Shown here one piece after another: positions 26,529 through 35,428 of a stretch of 64,000 nucleotides of DNA (within the stretch, counting starts at the first letter, position 1; the number at the start of each line of letters is the position of its first letter). Source of the stretch: Kitasatospora sp. NBC_00458 (GTDB lineage Bacteria; Actinomycetota; Actinomycetes; Streptomycetales; Streptomycetaceae). The stretch spans positions 7,783,001 to 7,847,000 of the forward strand of contig NZ_CP107904.1 in NCBI RefSeq assembly GCF_036013975.1. Reading direction: 5' to 3'. Under the pieces are notes generated by a model that saw only the letters and a program-made list of their open reading frames with translations, did no database searches and had not been told where the DNA came from. A program made the position numbers and the translations under genes.

Positions 26529-28583
26529 ATGACGTCCGCACGCCCCTCCCGCCCGGTCCAGCCCTCCCGTGCCGCCCGTCCCTCCCGCCGCCAGCTCCTG
26601 CTCGGCGCCGGTACGGCCACGGCCCTGGCCGCCCTCGGCGCCGGACCCGCCGCCGCCGCGCCGCGCCCGTCCGGCCCCAAGGTGACCGGACTCGGCCCGG
26701 GGAACGCCGACTTCCCGCTGATGAGCGCCACCCTGCTCGGCGAGACCCTCTGGATCGGCTCGCGGAACCTCGCCCCCGCCAAGGTGGTCGGCTACCACGT
26801 GCCGACCGGTCGGGTCACGGCCACCGCGGCCCTGCCGACCGGCAACTTCGTGCAGGGCTCCGCCGCCCACGGGGGCCTCCTCTACCTGGGCGTCACGGAC
26901 GCGCCGAAGGCCGTCAACCTCTACCGCCTGGACCCGGCCGACGGGAGCGTGCGCGGCCTCGTCAGCGTCCCCGGCGCCGACGTCCGGGACGTCGCGGTCG
27001 CCCCCGACGGCGTGGTGTACGCCACCGGACGGCAGAAGGGCCGTGCGGCCGGCCCCGGCCTGTACGCGTACGACCCGGCGACCGGCGTGCTCGCCGAGGT
27101 GGCCTCGCCCGCGCCGGGCGCCACCCAGGGCCGGGCCGTCGAGGCCACCGCGACCCACGCCTACCTGGGTGTCGGCAGCAACCTGGCGGGCGGCGGCGGG
27201 GCCACCCTCGCCAGCCTGTTCGCGGTGGAGCGGGCCACCGGCCGGACCACCGACATCACGCCGCCCGACCTGTCGGCCGACACCATCATCCGGCAGATCA
27301 CCGCGCTGGGGGACGACCTGCTGGCCGTCTCCACCGAGGGCAAGCCCGCCCACGTCGCCTTCCTCGACCCGGCCACCCACGCGGTGCTGCGGTCGTTCCC
27401 GGTGCCCGGCACCAAGAGCATCACCAACTTCCAGCGCGTGGGCGACACCGTCTGGTTCACCTCCACCGAGCAGGGCGTCGTCTGGCGCTACCGGCTCGCC
27501 GCCGGGAGCCTGGAGCAGTTCGCCGTGCCCGTCCCGGACGGCAACACCTGGGGCCTCGGCCGGATCGGCGACACCCTGGTGGGCGTCACCGAGGGCGGTA
27601 CCGCGTGGACCCTCTCCACGGCCACCGCCGCCGTCACCACCACCGACCTGGTGTCCGCCGGGGCGCCCGCCGAGGCCCAGCTCGGCATGTCGCTGGCGGC
27701 CCGCAACGGCCGCGTCTACGTCGGCGGCAACGGCTCGGTCGCGCTGCACGACCTGGAGGAGGGCACGGTGCGGAAGCTGCCCGTGCCCGGCGAGGCCAAG
27801 GACACCGTGGTCCTCGACGACGACACCCTCTACCTGGGCGTCTACTCCTCGCAGGGCATCTGGCGCTACAACCCGTGGGAGGACGCGGAGCCGGTGCAGG
27901 AGGCGAAGCTCCCGCAGGAGCAGAACCGGCCGCAGACGATCCGCTGGGACGAGGAGCACGGGCTGCTGCTGCTCGGCGTGCAGGCCGACACCACCGGCGG
28001 CGGGTCCTTCGTCACCTACCGGCCCGGCAGCGGCCGGCCCACCGTGCACGTCGACCCGCTCGGGCCCGAGCAGCTGGTCCGCGCGGTCGCGGCCGGGCAC
28101 GGCCAGGCGTTCCTCGGCGGGGACAACGCCAAGACCACCGGCCCGCGCGGCGACCTCGCCGCCTGGGACCCGGAGGCGGGGCGCGAACTCTGGCGGACCG
28201 GCACGGACTTCGGCTCGGGCATCAGCAGCCTGGTGGTGCACGGCCGCCGGCTGTTCGGCATCACGGTGAACGGGCAGGCCTTCTCGGTCGACCTCAGGAC
28301 GGCCCGGCGGCGCCCGGGCGGCGGCGTCTCCGCCCCGGTGATCGGCGTCCGCGCCGACCTGCGCGCGATCACCTCGGCGAACCCGCGCCTGCTGGTGGCG
28401 CGCGGCCGGGTGTACGGGATCAGCGAGCGGACGCTGTTCCGGCTCGACCCGGAGACGCTCGCGGCGACCGTGCTGGTCCAGGTGGACGCCGAGTGGTACA
28501 GCGGTGCGCGGGTGGCGGCCGACGACGAAGGCCTGCTGTACACGCTGCGCGGGCGCGAGCTGATCGCGGTGCGGGACCGCTGA
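26529..28583 (+). CDS. Tat-secreted beta-propeller protein
   Basis: A 684-residue exported protein. A twin-arginine signal (SRRQLLLGAGTATALAALGAGPAAAAP) is followed by about 640 residues of repeated beta-propeller-like blades: TLWIGSRNLAPAKVVGYHVPTG, LYLGVTDAPKAVNLYRLDPADG, VYATGRQKGR..GLYAYDPATG, DTLYLGVYSSQGIWRYNPW and GDLAAWDPEAGRELWRTG. The blade pattern is PQQ/Kelch-like without a recognisable catalytic motif. It is co-directional and 244 bp downstream of the importer. It may bind or process polymer outside the cell, but its function is unknown. A conserved secreted PL/GH propeller cannot be excluded. Confidence 0.7.
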   Translation: MTSARPSRPVQPSRAARPSRRQLLLGAGTATALAALGAGPAAAAPRPSGPKVTGLGPGNADFPLMSATLLGETLWIGSRNLAPAKVVGYHVPTGRVTATAALPTGNFVQGSAAHGGLLYLGVTDAPKAVNLYRLDPADGSVRGLVSVPGADVRDVAVAPDGVVYATGRQKGRAAGPGLYAYDPATGVLAEVASPAPGATQGRAVEATATHAYLGVGSNLAGGGGATLASLFAVERATGRTTDITPPDLSADTIIRQITALGDDLLAVSTEGKPAHVAFLDPATHAVLRSFPVPGTKSITNFQRVGDTVWFTSTEQGVVWRYRLAAGSLEQFAVPVPDGNTWGLGRIGDTLVGVTEGGTAWTLSTATAAVTTTDLVSAGAPAEAQLGMSLAARNGRVYVGGNGSVALHDLEEGTVRKLPVPGEAKDTVVLDDDTLYLGVYSSQGIWRYNPWEDAEPVQEAKLPQEQNRPQTIRWDEEHGLLLLGVQADTTGGGSFVTYRPGSGRPTVHVDPLGPEQLVRAVAAGHGQAFLGGDNAKTTGPRGDLAAWDPEAGRELWRTGTDFGSGISSLVVHGRRLFGITVNGQAFSVDLRTARRRPGGGVSAPVIGVRADLRAITSANPRLLVARGRVYGISERTLFRLDPETLAATVLVQVDAEWYSGARVAADDEGLLYTLRGRELIAVRDR

Positions 28584-28695
28584 GGCCGGGGGCGCCGCGG
28601 TAGCGCGGCGGTACGGCGACGCTGCGTCACGGCGGTACGGCGTTACGGCATTACGGCGACGCGGCGTTACGGGGAACGGGCGTTCGGGCCGGGGT

Positions 28696-29622
28696 TCAGG
28701 ACGGCCCGAGCGCCCACCCGACCACCGACAGGGTCGCCATCGAGACCAGGGTCGAGGCCAGCACCGCGTCCCGGGCCAGCGCCGCGCCGTGGCCGTACTC
28801 GCGGGCGTACACGAAGACGTTCTGCGCGGTCGGCAGCGCGGAGAACAGGACCACGGTGAGCAGCTGGTGGTCCGACAGGTGGAGCACGAAGGCGCCCACC
28901 GCGTAGGCGGCCAGCGGCTGGACGACGGTCTTCGCCAGGACGGCCACCCCGACCTCCGCGTACCGGGAGGCGACGCCGACGGCCGGCCGGTGGCACAGCG
29001 AGAGTCCGAGGGCGACCAGGGCGGTCGGCACGGCCGCACCGCCGAGCAGTTCGCAGGAACGGTTCAGCTCGGCGGGCGCCCGCCACCCCGTCGCGGACAG
29101 CACGGCGCCCAGGGCCACCGCCAGCAGGATCGGGTTGCGCAGCGGCAGGGTCAGCGCCGCCCGGAGCCCCGCGCGCCGCGAGTCCAGCACCGTCAGCACG
29201 ACGGGGGTGACCACCAGGATCTGGAACAGCACCACCGGGCCCACGAACGAGGCGTCGCCGAGCACCTGCACCGCCACCGGTATGCCCAGGTTGGCCGAGT
29301 TGACGTAGCCGGACGCCATGCCGCCGACCGCCCGCTCCGGCACGCCCCGCCCGAACAGCCGCTGCGAGGCCAGCAGGCCCAGCCCGCCCGCCACCGCCGT
29401 GCCCGCGGTGAACGCCGCCATCGAGGGGTTGGCGAACCGGTCCAGCGGGGTGCGGGCGATCATCAGGAACAGCGCGGCCGGCATGGCCGCGTGGAAGACG
29501 AACCGGTTCAGCACCTGCTCCGCCTGCTCCCCGAGCAGCCCGCTCCGGCCGAGCAGGTAGCCCACGGCGGTGAGCGCCCAGATCGGGGCGAAGCCGGAGA
29601 GCAGCGGGTGCAGGCTGGGCAT
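28696..29622 (-). CDS. AEC-family transporter
   Basis: A 308-residue membrane protein with ten hydrophobic segments in the auxin-efflux-carrier (AEC) pattern: FAPIWALTAVGYLLGRSGLLGE, RFVFHAAMPAALFLMIA, GYVNSANLGIPVAVQVLGD and VLFSALPTAQNVFVYAREYG. The ATG at 29622 is preferred over a GTG six bases upstream because GAGG lies five nucleotides before it. AEC members export or import small carboxylates and auxin-like acids. No operon partner: the neighbours face away or converge. It could move an acidic breakdown product of the locus (inference). Confidence 0.85.
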   Translation of the reverse strand: MPSLHPLLSGFAPIWALTAVGYLLGRSGLLGEQAEQVLNRFVFHAAMPAALFLMIARTPLDRFANPSMAAFTAGTAVAGGLGLLASQRLFGRGVPERAVGGMASGYVNSANLGIPVAVQVLGDASFVGPVVLFQILVVTPVVLTVLDSRRAGLRAALTLPLRNPILLAVALGAVLSATGWRAPAELNRSCELLGGAAVPTALVALGLSLCHRPAVGVASRYAEVGVAVLAKTVVQPLAAYAVGAFVLHLSDHQLLTVVLFSALPTAQNVFVYAREYGHGAALARDAVLASTLVSMATLSVVGWALGPS

Positions 29623-29796
29623 GGCCACCTCGGCGGGTCCGGCACCCGGCGGGTTCGCCGCCGGGCACGGCTGCGGCCCCGCGGCGGGCCGGTCGGCACG
29701 CCGCGGGAGGGTCGCCGGAAGTCAACCAGGCGGCCGGGAGGCGCCCGAGGGCAGGGCCCCGCGACCGGCTCGGCGGGAGGGTCCTACGATGGCGGT

Positions 29797-30249
29797 GTGG
29801 AGTACCTGAGCCTGGCCGAGGTCGAACGGATCGCACGGACCGCCCACGCCGGGCAGACCGACAAGAACGGCCACCCGTACAGCGAGCACCTGGCGGCGGT
29901 GGCGGGCGGCGTCGCGGCGCGCGGCGGCAGCGAGGAGCAGATCGCGGCGGGCTGGCTGCACGACGCGATCGAGGACGACGCGCTGACCCGCGACTGGCTC
30001 GCCGGGGCCGCCCTCACGGACACCACCAAGGCGATCGTGGACGCGCTCAGCAAGCGCCCCGGAGAGCCCTTGGAGGAGTACACCGCGCGCATCCTGGCCA
30101 CCCCCGGCGCCCTCCTCGTCAAGCGGGCCGACCTCGCGCACAACTCCGACCCGGCCCGGCTGGCGAGCCTCGACCCGGCGACCGCCGAGCGGCTGGCCGC
30201 CAAGTACCGGCGGACCCGCGAACTGCTGGGGCTGGACGACCGGGCCTGA
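29797..30249 (+). CDS. HD-domain hydrolase, MESH1-like
   Basis: A 150-residue RelA/SpoT-hydrolase-type HD protein. AHAGQTDKNGHPYSEHL has the first His ligands, LHDAIED is the HD pair (His55-Asp56), and VKRADLAHNSD carries the distal Asp. The length matches single-domain MESH1-like (p)ppGpp or nucleotide pyrophosphohydrolases. TACGAT sits six nucleotides upstream of the GTG with no ribosome-binding site, so the mRNA is probably leaderless. It is not obviously tied to the surrounding carbohydrate genes. Confidence 0.82.
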   Translation: MEYLSLAEVERIARTAHAGQTDKNGHPYSEHLAAVAGGVAARGGSEEQIAAGWLHDAIEDDALTRDWLAGAALTDTTKAIVDALSKRPGEPLEEYTARILATPGALLVKRADLAHNSDPARLASLDPATAERLAAKYRRTRELLGLDDRA

Positions 30250-30333
30250 CCGGCGCGGGCCCGGCGCGGCCTGCCGTGGTTCGGCGTGGCCCGGCTCGGC
30301 GGGGGACCGGTCCGCACCGGCCCGCGTGGAGGG

Positions 30334-31722
30334 TCAGCCCGCCGCCGGCGCCGGGACGAAGCGCGCGAACGGGTCACCGGACCGGGCGCAGTGCCCGGCG
30401 AGCAGCGCACGGAACCGGTCGAGCAGCGCGGCGTACCGCGAGTCCACGGCCAGGTTGACCATCTCACCCGGGTCGGCGCCGAGGTCGAAGAGCTGCTCGC
30501 GGTGGTCGCCCCAGGCGTAGCAGACGTACTTGTGCCGCTCGTCGCGGATCATCCGGCCGAGGGCGTTGTTGAACCCGGGCAGCTCCCAGCGGGTCTCCAC
30601 CACCACGGTCTCCCGGGGCGCCGGGGCCCGGACGCTGCGCCCCGGCAGGCCGGGCGGCGGGGTGACGCCCGCCAGGTCGCAGAGGGTCGGGATGAGGTCC
30701 GGGCCGGTGGAGACCAGCCGGTCGCTGACCGCGCCCGCCACCGTGCCCGGGCCGCTGACCAGGAACGGCACCCGCACCGACTCCTCGTACAGCGCCCACT
30801 TCTGGTTCCAGCGGTGCGCGCCGGCGCCGTCGCCGTGGTCGGAGCTGAACACCACCACCGTCTCCCGGCGCCTCCCGGGTGCGTCCGACGGCCCGCCGTC
30901 CGGCCCGTCGTCAGGTCCGCCGTCCGGTCCGTCGTCCGGCTCGTGGAGCGCCGTGAGGACCGTCCCCAGGTGCCGGTCGACCCGTTCGACGAGCGCGTAG
31001 TAGGCGTACCGGTACCGCCGCCAGTCGTCCTCGCGCCACTCCTCGGTGGGGTGGGTGTGTGCCCAGGCGCGCTGCGCGAGCCGGGGGAGCCTGGCCTCGT
31101 AGGGGGCGGGCGGGAAGTTGGCGGGCAGCGGAGGGCAGTCCGCGGCGGGCGGCGGGGCGGGCAGCGGTCCGGTCTTCGGGTCCTGGCCGCGCGCCCACTC
31201 GCAGATTCCGTGCGGCTCCAGGAAGGAGGCGACCAGCAGGAACGGCCGGTCGCGCGGCTCGCGGACGAACGCGGCGGCGGCGCGGGCCAGTCCGGCGTCG
31301 TCGCCGGCCGGGTGGATCCGGCGGAAGCCCCGCCCCTCGGGCAGGTCCAGTTCCGGCAGGTGCCACTTGCCACCGTAGCCGCAGTCGTATCCGGCCCCGG
31401 CGAACAGCCGGCCGAGCAGCGGCTCCGGCCCGCCCTCGTTCCCGGTGACCCCGAGGCCGCTGGGCAGGAGCCCGGTGAGCAGGCTGGCCCGGGACGGTGC
31501 GCAGAGCGGCTGGGCGCAGTACGCCTGCCGGTACCGGGTGCCGGCGGCGGCCAGCGCGTCCATGTGCGGGGTGGCGAGGTGGGGGTTCCCGGTGGCGCTC
31601 ATCGCGTCGGCCGTCTGCTGGTCCGTCAGGACGACCAGGACGTTCGGCCGGTGGTCCCCCGCGGGGTGTGCGCCGTCGGGGCGGTCGCCGACGCCGTGCG
31701 GCCCGGTGTGCGGCTCCGTCAT
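30334..31722 (-). CDS. Type I formylglycine-dependent sulfatase
   Basis: A 462-residue cytoplasmic sulfatase with no signal peptide. The active-site signature is CAPSRASLLTG with Cys74 as the residue converted to formylglycine. The metal Asp is in LVVLTDQQ (Asp34), GYGGKWHLPE gives Lys119 and His121, and VVVFSSDHGDGAG gives the second metal Asp. A Gly/Pro/Asp repeat insertion (about residues 271-290) precedes the last motif. The ATG is two bases after the dehydrogenase stop (TGACCATG), a tight operon. Being intracellular, it would desulfate imported oligosaccharides, matching the lyase/importer upstream. No formylglycine-generating enzyme or anaerobic maturase is in the window. Confidence 0.9.
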   Translation of the reverse strand: MTEPHTGPHGVGDRPDGAHPAGDHRPNVLVVLTDQQTADAMSATGNPHLATPHMDALAAAGTRYRQAYCAQPLCAPSRASLLTGLLPSGLGVTGNEGGPEPLLGRLFAGAGYDCGYGGKWHLPELDLPEGRGFRRIHPAGDDAGLARAAAAFVREPRDRPFLLVASFLEPHGICEWARGQDPKTGPLPAPPPAADCPPLPANFPPAPYEARLPRLAQRAWAHTHPTEEWREDDWRRYRYAYYALVERVDRHLGTVLTALHEPDDGPDGGPDDGPDGGPSDAPGRRRETVVVFSSDHGDGAGAHRWNQKWALYEESVRVPFLVSGPGTVAGAVSDRLVSTGPDLIPTLCDLAGVTPPPGLPGRSVRAPAPRETVVVETRWELPGFNNALGRMIRDERHKYVCYAWGDHREQLFDLGADPGEMVNLAVDSRYAALLDRFRALLAGHCARSGDPFARFVPAPAAG

Positions 31723-31724
31723 GG

Positions 31725-32723
31725 TCAGGCCATCCGCTCGTAGGTGCGGCGGTCGAGCGCCCAGCGGAGCGGTTCGCCGAGCGTCCACCGCTCGAACTCG
31801 CCGACCACCAGGTCGCCCAGGCGGCGGCGCTCCAGCGCCTGGCTGCCGGCCAGGTGCGGGGTGACCACGACGTTCGGCAGGGTGAACAGCGGCGAACCGG
31901 GCAGCGGGGGTTCGGGGTCGGTGACGTCCAGCACGGCGAACAGGTCCGGCCGTTCGGCGAGCACGTCGAGCAGGGCGGGCTCGTCGAGGACGGCGCCGCG
32001 GGCGGTGTTGACGAGCGTCGCACCGGGCTTCATCGAGGCGAGCAGGCGCCGGCCGACCAGCCCCCGGGTCTCCGCGGTGAGCGGCGTGTGGACGGTCACC
32101 ACGTCGGCGGTGGCGAAGAGTTCGTCCATGCCGACCGCCTCCACGCCCGGTGGCGGAGCGGTGTAGGGGTCGTGGGCGATCACCCGCACGTCGTAGTCGC
32201 GCAGGCGCTCGCAGACCAGCCGCCCGGTCGCGCCGAGCGACAGCACGCCGACGGTGGCCCCGTAGGCGCCCGGGGCCCGGCCGACGCGGACCGGCGCGCG
32301 GGCGGAGCGGGCGGCGAGCACGTGCCGCCAGCCGTCCTTGAGCGCGTAGACGATCTGGGCGACGGTGAACTCGGCGACCGGCAGGGCGTTGGCGTGGGCG
32401 GCGGTGACGATCGGGATGCCGGCGGCCCAGAACTCCGGGGTGGCGATCCGGCGCACCGATCCGGCGCCGTACAGCACCAGGGCGAGCCGGGGCATCCGGG
32501 CGAGCGCGGCCGAGTCGAGGACGGGGCCGCCCCAGCCGGTGAACAGCACCTCGACGTCGCCCAGGGCGTCCGGATCGGCGGCCAGCCGTTCGGTGCTCCA
32601 GACCCCGCCGGGGGCGTCCGGGTCCTCGACCGGTTCCGCCCGCGCGGTCACCCGGGCGCACGCCTCGGGGCCGTACACGTCGGGGAAGCGGAGGGGGTCC
32701 ATCGCGAAGGCGGCCGCGAACAT
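31725..32723 (-). CDS. D-2-hydroxyacid dehydrogenase
   Basis: A 332-residue NAD-dependent dehydrogenase of the D-isomer family. Nucleotide-binding segment VGVLSLGATGRLVCERL (Gly-rich, slightly atypical), the catalytic Arg in LVNTARGAVLDE, the Glu in DVTDPEPPL and the His in VVTPHLAGSQ. The ATG at 32723 has GGAG seven nucleotides upstream. It starts the two-gene transcript with the sulfatase. It likely reduces or oxidises a 2-keto or 2-hydroxy acid formed from uronic-acid breakdown or glyoxylate (inference). The promoter carries the AGTTTCTATCA half-site. Confidence 0.87.
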   Translation of the reverse strand: MFAAAFAMDPLRFPDVYGPEACARVTARAEPVEDPDAPGGVWSTERLAADPDALGDVEVLFTGWGGPVLDSAALARMPRLALVLYGAGSVRRIATPEFWAAGIPIVTAAHANALPVAEFTVAQIVYALKDGWRHVLAARSARAPVRVGRAPGAYGATVGVLSLGATGRLVCERLRDYDVRVIAHDPYTAPPPGVEAVGMDELFATADVVTVHTPLTAETRGLVGRRLLASMKPGATLVNTARGAVLDEPALLDVLAERPDLFAVLDVTDPEPPLPGSPLFTLPNVVVTPHLAGSQALERRRLGDLVVGEFERWTLGEPLRWALDRRTYERMA

Positions 32724-32754
32724 CCGGGTCTCCTTTGGTCGAGTGCCCACGGAG

Positions 32755-32780
32755 AGTTTCTATCACACTGAGAAATAGTG
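32755..32780. promoter_or_regulatory. Second copy of the locus half-site
   Basis: AGTTTCTATCA (32755-32765) matches the left arm of the 17659 dyad exactly. The partner arm here is imperfect (GAGAAATAG, 32770-32778). It lies 32 bp upstream of the dehydrogenase start. Confidence 0.6.
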
Positions 32781-32970
32781 GGCGATGGAGAGGCCCGGGA
32801 AGGACCGGTGAGGACCGGTGAGGATGGCGAGGGGCGGCTGAGGGTGCGGAGGGTACTGAGGGCGTGGCGGGGCCCGGAAGGGGTGCGGCGGAGCGCGGGA
32901 GGGGGCCGGAAGCGGCGGGGCGCGCGTCCGCCCCGCTCGTCCGGCCCGCTCGTCCGCCCCGCCGCCCGGC

Positions 32971-34224
32971 TCAGCGGGTGATGAAGGTCGCCCCGTCGGC
33001 GAGGCGTACGGCGGAGGCGGCCGCGCCGACCAGCTCGGTCGTGGTCGAGTGCACCACCATCAGGCGCGGCAGCACCGGGACCCGGCCCTGGAGGCGGGAT
33101 TCGATCGCGGGCAGCATCTCGCCCCCGCTCTCCCAGAGCAACCGGCCGCCCAGCGCGACGAGTTCGGGGCCGAGCACGCTGGTCAGGTTGGCCACCAGCA
33201 GGGCCAGGTCGTCGGTGAACTCGTCCACCAGCCGGACCGCCGCGGGCTCTCCCTCGCGGGCCAGCCGGAACAGTTCGGCGACCCGCTCGGCCGAGGTGCC
33301 GGTGACGGTCAGCCCGGCCTCGGTGATCCGCCGGTCGACGGCGTGGTCGCCGATCCGCGACTGGGTGTCTCCGGTCCGCCCGAGCGGCCGGTCCAGGGCC
33401 CGGCGGTCGGCCATCAGGTGGCCGAGCGCACCGGCGGAGCCCAGCCGGCCCCGGTGCAGCCGCCCGCCGAGCACGATGCCCGCGCCGACCTCGATCCCGA
33501 CCACCACCGCCGCGAGGTCGCCCACCCCGGCGCCGGCCTCGCTGTGCTGGACGGCCAGCGCGACCAGGTCGACGTTGCTCTCCACCGCGACCGGGATGCC
33601 CAGCCGCTCCTGGAGCAGCGCGCGGAGCCGCATCCCGGGCCAGTCCAGCGCCGGTGCGAACTCCACCAGCCCGGTCCGGTCCCGGACCACCCCGGGCACC
33701 CCGACGACCAGGGCGCGCGGGGCCCCGGCGTGCCGGCCGGCCCACGCGCGCAGGCCGTCGACCAGCGCCAGCAGCGGCCCGGTGAGGTCCTCGGCGGACG
33801 GCTCGCGGCTCCGGTCGGGGCCGAGACCGGTCCAGTGGTGCTCGGTCTCGTGCAGCACCGTGCCGTGCAGGTCGGCGACCACGCCGACGATGCGGCGCGG
33901 GCGCATCGCCACGGCGAGCACGGTCTGCGCGCCGGCGTTGTAGCGGACCAGCTGCGGCGGCCGCCCCCCGCTGGACGGCGCCCGCTCCGTCTCCACGATC
34001 ACCAGGCCGGCCGCCCGCAGCACCTCGACCAGGCGGTGCACGGTCGCGGTGGACAGGCCGCTCTCCGCGGCCAGCCGTTGCCGGGAGAGCGAGCCGTGCC
34101 GGCGCAGGACCTCCAGCAGCACGGTCTGGTTGACCTGCGCCACGGTCTGGGTGGTGGCGGTCGCGGGGGTGCGCGGCGCGGTCCGTGCCGCGGTGCGGGG
34201 TGTGGTGCGCGGGGGCTGGGGCAC
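32971..34224 (-). CDS. ROK-family transcriptional regulator lacking kinase and zinc motifs
   Basis: A 417-residue protein. An N-terminal winged helix (VNQTVLLEVLRRHGSLSRQRLAAESGLSTATVHRLVEVLRAAGLV) is followed by a ROK domain (RRIVGVVADLHGTVLHE; ALVVGVPGVVRD; VAVESNVDLVALA; AGALGHLM; ELVALGGRLL). The phosphate-loop Asp of active ROK kinases (DxGxGxG) is replaced in VVVGIEVGAGIVLGG, and the zinc motif CxCGxxGCxE is absent (LDRPLGRTGDTQSRIGD instead). It therefore acts as a sugar-responsive regulator, not a kinase. GTG start with GAGGAG upstream; TATATT (34286-34291, minus strand) may be its -10. It is the best candidate for binding the TTTCTATC sites. Confidence 0.85.
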   Translation of the reverse strand: MPQPPRTTPRTAARTAPRTPATATTQTVAQVNQTVLLEVLRRHGSLSRQRLAAESGLSTATVHRLVEVLRAAGLVIVETERAPSSGGRPPQLVRYNAGAQTVLAVAMRPRRIVGVVADLHGTVLHETEHHWTGLGPDRSREPSAEDLTGPLLALVDGLRAWAGRHAGAPRALVVGVPGVVRDRTGLVEFAPALDWPGMRLRALLQERLGIPVAVESNVDLVALAVQHSEAGAGVGDLAAVVVGIEVGAGIVLGGRLHRGRLGSAGALGHLMADRRALDRPLGRTGDTQSRIGDHAVDRRITEAGLTVTGTSAERVAELFRLAREGEPAAVRLVDEFTDDLALLVANLTSVLGPELVALGGRLLWESGGEMLPAIESRLQGRVPVLPRLMVVHSTTTELVGAAASAVRLADGATFITR

Positions 34225-34340
34225 CGGGTGCTCCTCGGGCGGGGACGGGCGGGGCCCGAGCGGGCGGGACTTCGTCTCGGCCCGAATATATCCGACCGGT
34301 CCGGCGGCGGGCCCGGCCTTCGTCGGACGGGAACGGCCGA

Positions 34341-34377
34341 AGGGCCCGGCCGCGCGGATCGCGCGCGGCCGGGCCCT
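34341..34377. terminator. 16-bp perfect hairpin terminator
   Basis: AGGGCCCGGCCGCGCG (34341-34356) pairs with its complement at 34362-34377 around a 5-nt loop. It lies 100 bp after the transglycosylase stop and just upstream of the ROK promoter. Confidence 0.8.
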
Positions 34378-34475
34378 GTCGTCACCCCGGTGGTCCCTGT
34401 CCGACCCCGGGGTGAGGGGGGACAGTTGGTCCGGTAGCCGTCGTGCCGTCCGTGTGTGCGGACGGGAGGGGCGGC

Positions 34476-34871
34476 TTAGTACCAGTGGTGGTTCTGCCAG
34501 AACGTCCAGGCGGCGTTCGGGCTGCCGTAGCGGGAGTTCATGTAGTCCAGCGCCCACTTGATCTGGGTGGTCGGGTTGGTCTTCCAGTCGGCGCCGTGCG
34601 TCGCCATCTTCGAACCCGGCAGCGCCTGCGCCAGGCCGTACGCGCCCGAGCTCGGGTTGGTCGCGGTCACGTTCCAGCTGGACTCGTGGGCGATGATGTT
34701 CTTGAACGAGGCGAGCTGGCCGGCCGGCACGATCTGGGCGGCGATGGCCTGCGGCGAGGCGGTCGCGGCCGAGGCGGTGGCGGGCACCAGGCCGGCGCCC
34801 AGCGCGGTCAGACCGGCGGCACCGGCGAGAAGAGCGGCAGAGGTGCGCATACGAAGCTTGAAAGCGGGCAT
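34476..34871 (-). CDS. Secreted transglycosylase-like protein
   Basis: A 131-residue exported protein. The signal peptide (RMRTSAALLAGAAGLTALGAGLVPATASA) precedes a compact lysozyme-like/SLT domain with the catalytic Glu in IIAHESSWNV, YGLAQALPGSKM and the end NAAWTFWQNHHWY. This is the short streptomycete transglycosylase family that remodels peptidoglycan outside the cell. ATG at 34871; GAGG lies about nine nucleotides upstream. It is monocistronic, with a strong terminator hairpin downstream and a GC-rich untranslated leader of unknown length upstream. No recognisable ydaO (c-di-AMP) riboswitch core was found in that leader. Confidence 0.87.
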   Translation of the reverse strand: MPAFKLRMRTSAALLAGAAGLTALGAGLVPATASAATASPQAIAAQIVPAGQLASFKNIIAHESSWNVTATNPSSGAYGLAQALPGSKMATHGADWKTNPTTQIKWALDYMNSRYGSPNAAWTFWQNHHWY

Positions 34872-35061
34872 GAAGAACAAGACCTCAATCAGGTTGGGCC
34901 GGTGCACGCCCCGCCCCGACCGCGGCCGGACAGGGGCCGAAACGGTCGCGGGGCGTGCCCGGCGAAAACTTTGCGGAAAGCCGCTCCCGGTGGGACAGGT
35001 ACCGGGGGCGGCTGACGACTGAGCCATTGTTGCCAGACCCGCATGGCGCCCGCCAAGACCC

Positions 35062-35090
35062 CCCGGCTACGACGCCCCGTCGTAGCCGGG
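35062..35090. terminator. 12-bp hairpin, likely terminator of the carboxyltransferase gene
   Basis: Perfect stem CCCGGCTACGAC / GTCGTAGCCGGG with loop GCCCC. It lies 380 bp beyond the carboxyltransferase stop and upstream of the transglycosylase. It could instead be a leader attenuator. Confidence 0.6.
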
Positions 35091-35356
35091 ACCGGGCCCG
35101 TGAATCGAAGGCGGTCCGGCGTCGGGTGCCGTGGCGCCCGCTGAGCTGTGCCGATGCGCGGAGCGGGCGGGGCGTCCGGCCGCGCCCGGGGCGGGCGGTC
35201 CGGCCACTACGTGCCGTCGTGGCCGTCGATTCCCTGTGAGCGCACTCACCGCGCCGACCTGCGGCACCGTCACCGACCGGTGTTCCGCCGCCACCACGGG
35301 TGCAGAGGATCTGAGAGCGGCGCCACAGCCGGGGGGCGCCACAGCCGGGGTCGTCG

Positions 35357-35428
35357 GGGCCGGAGCCGTCCGGGCCGACGGTGCCAGGGCCGGAGCCGTC
35401 CGGGTCGACGGTGCCAGGGCCGGAGCCG
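35357..35428. repeat. 30-bp tandem repeat, about 2.3 copies
   Basis: Units containing GGGCCGGAGCCGTCCGGG then TCGACGGTGCCA recur at a 30-bp period immediately downstream of the carboxyltransferase gene. Confidence 0.75.

Noticed and set aside
34872..35040. ydaO-type c-di-AMP riboswitch before the secreted transglycosylase
   Set aside because: Such riboswitches precede cell-wall hydrolases in Streptomyces, but the conserved core could not be found here.
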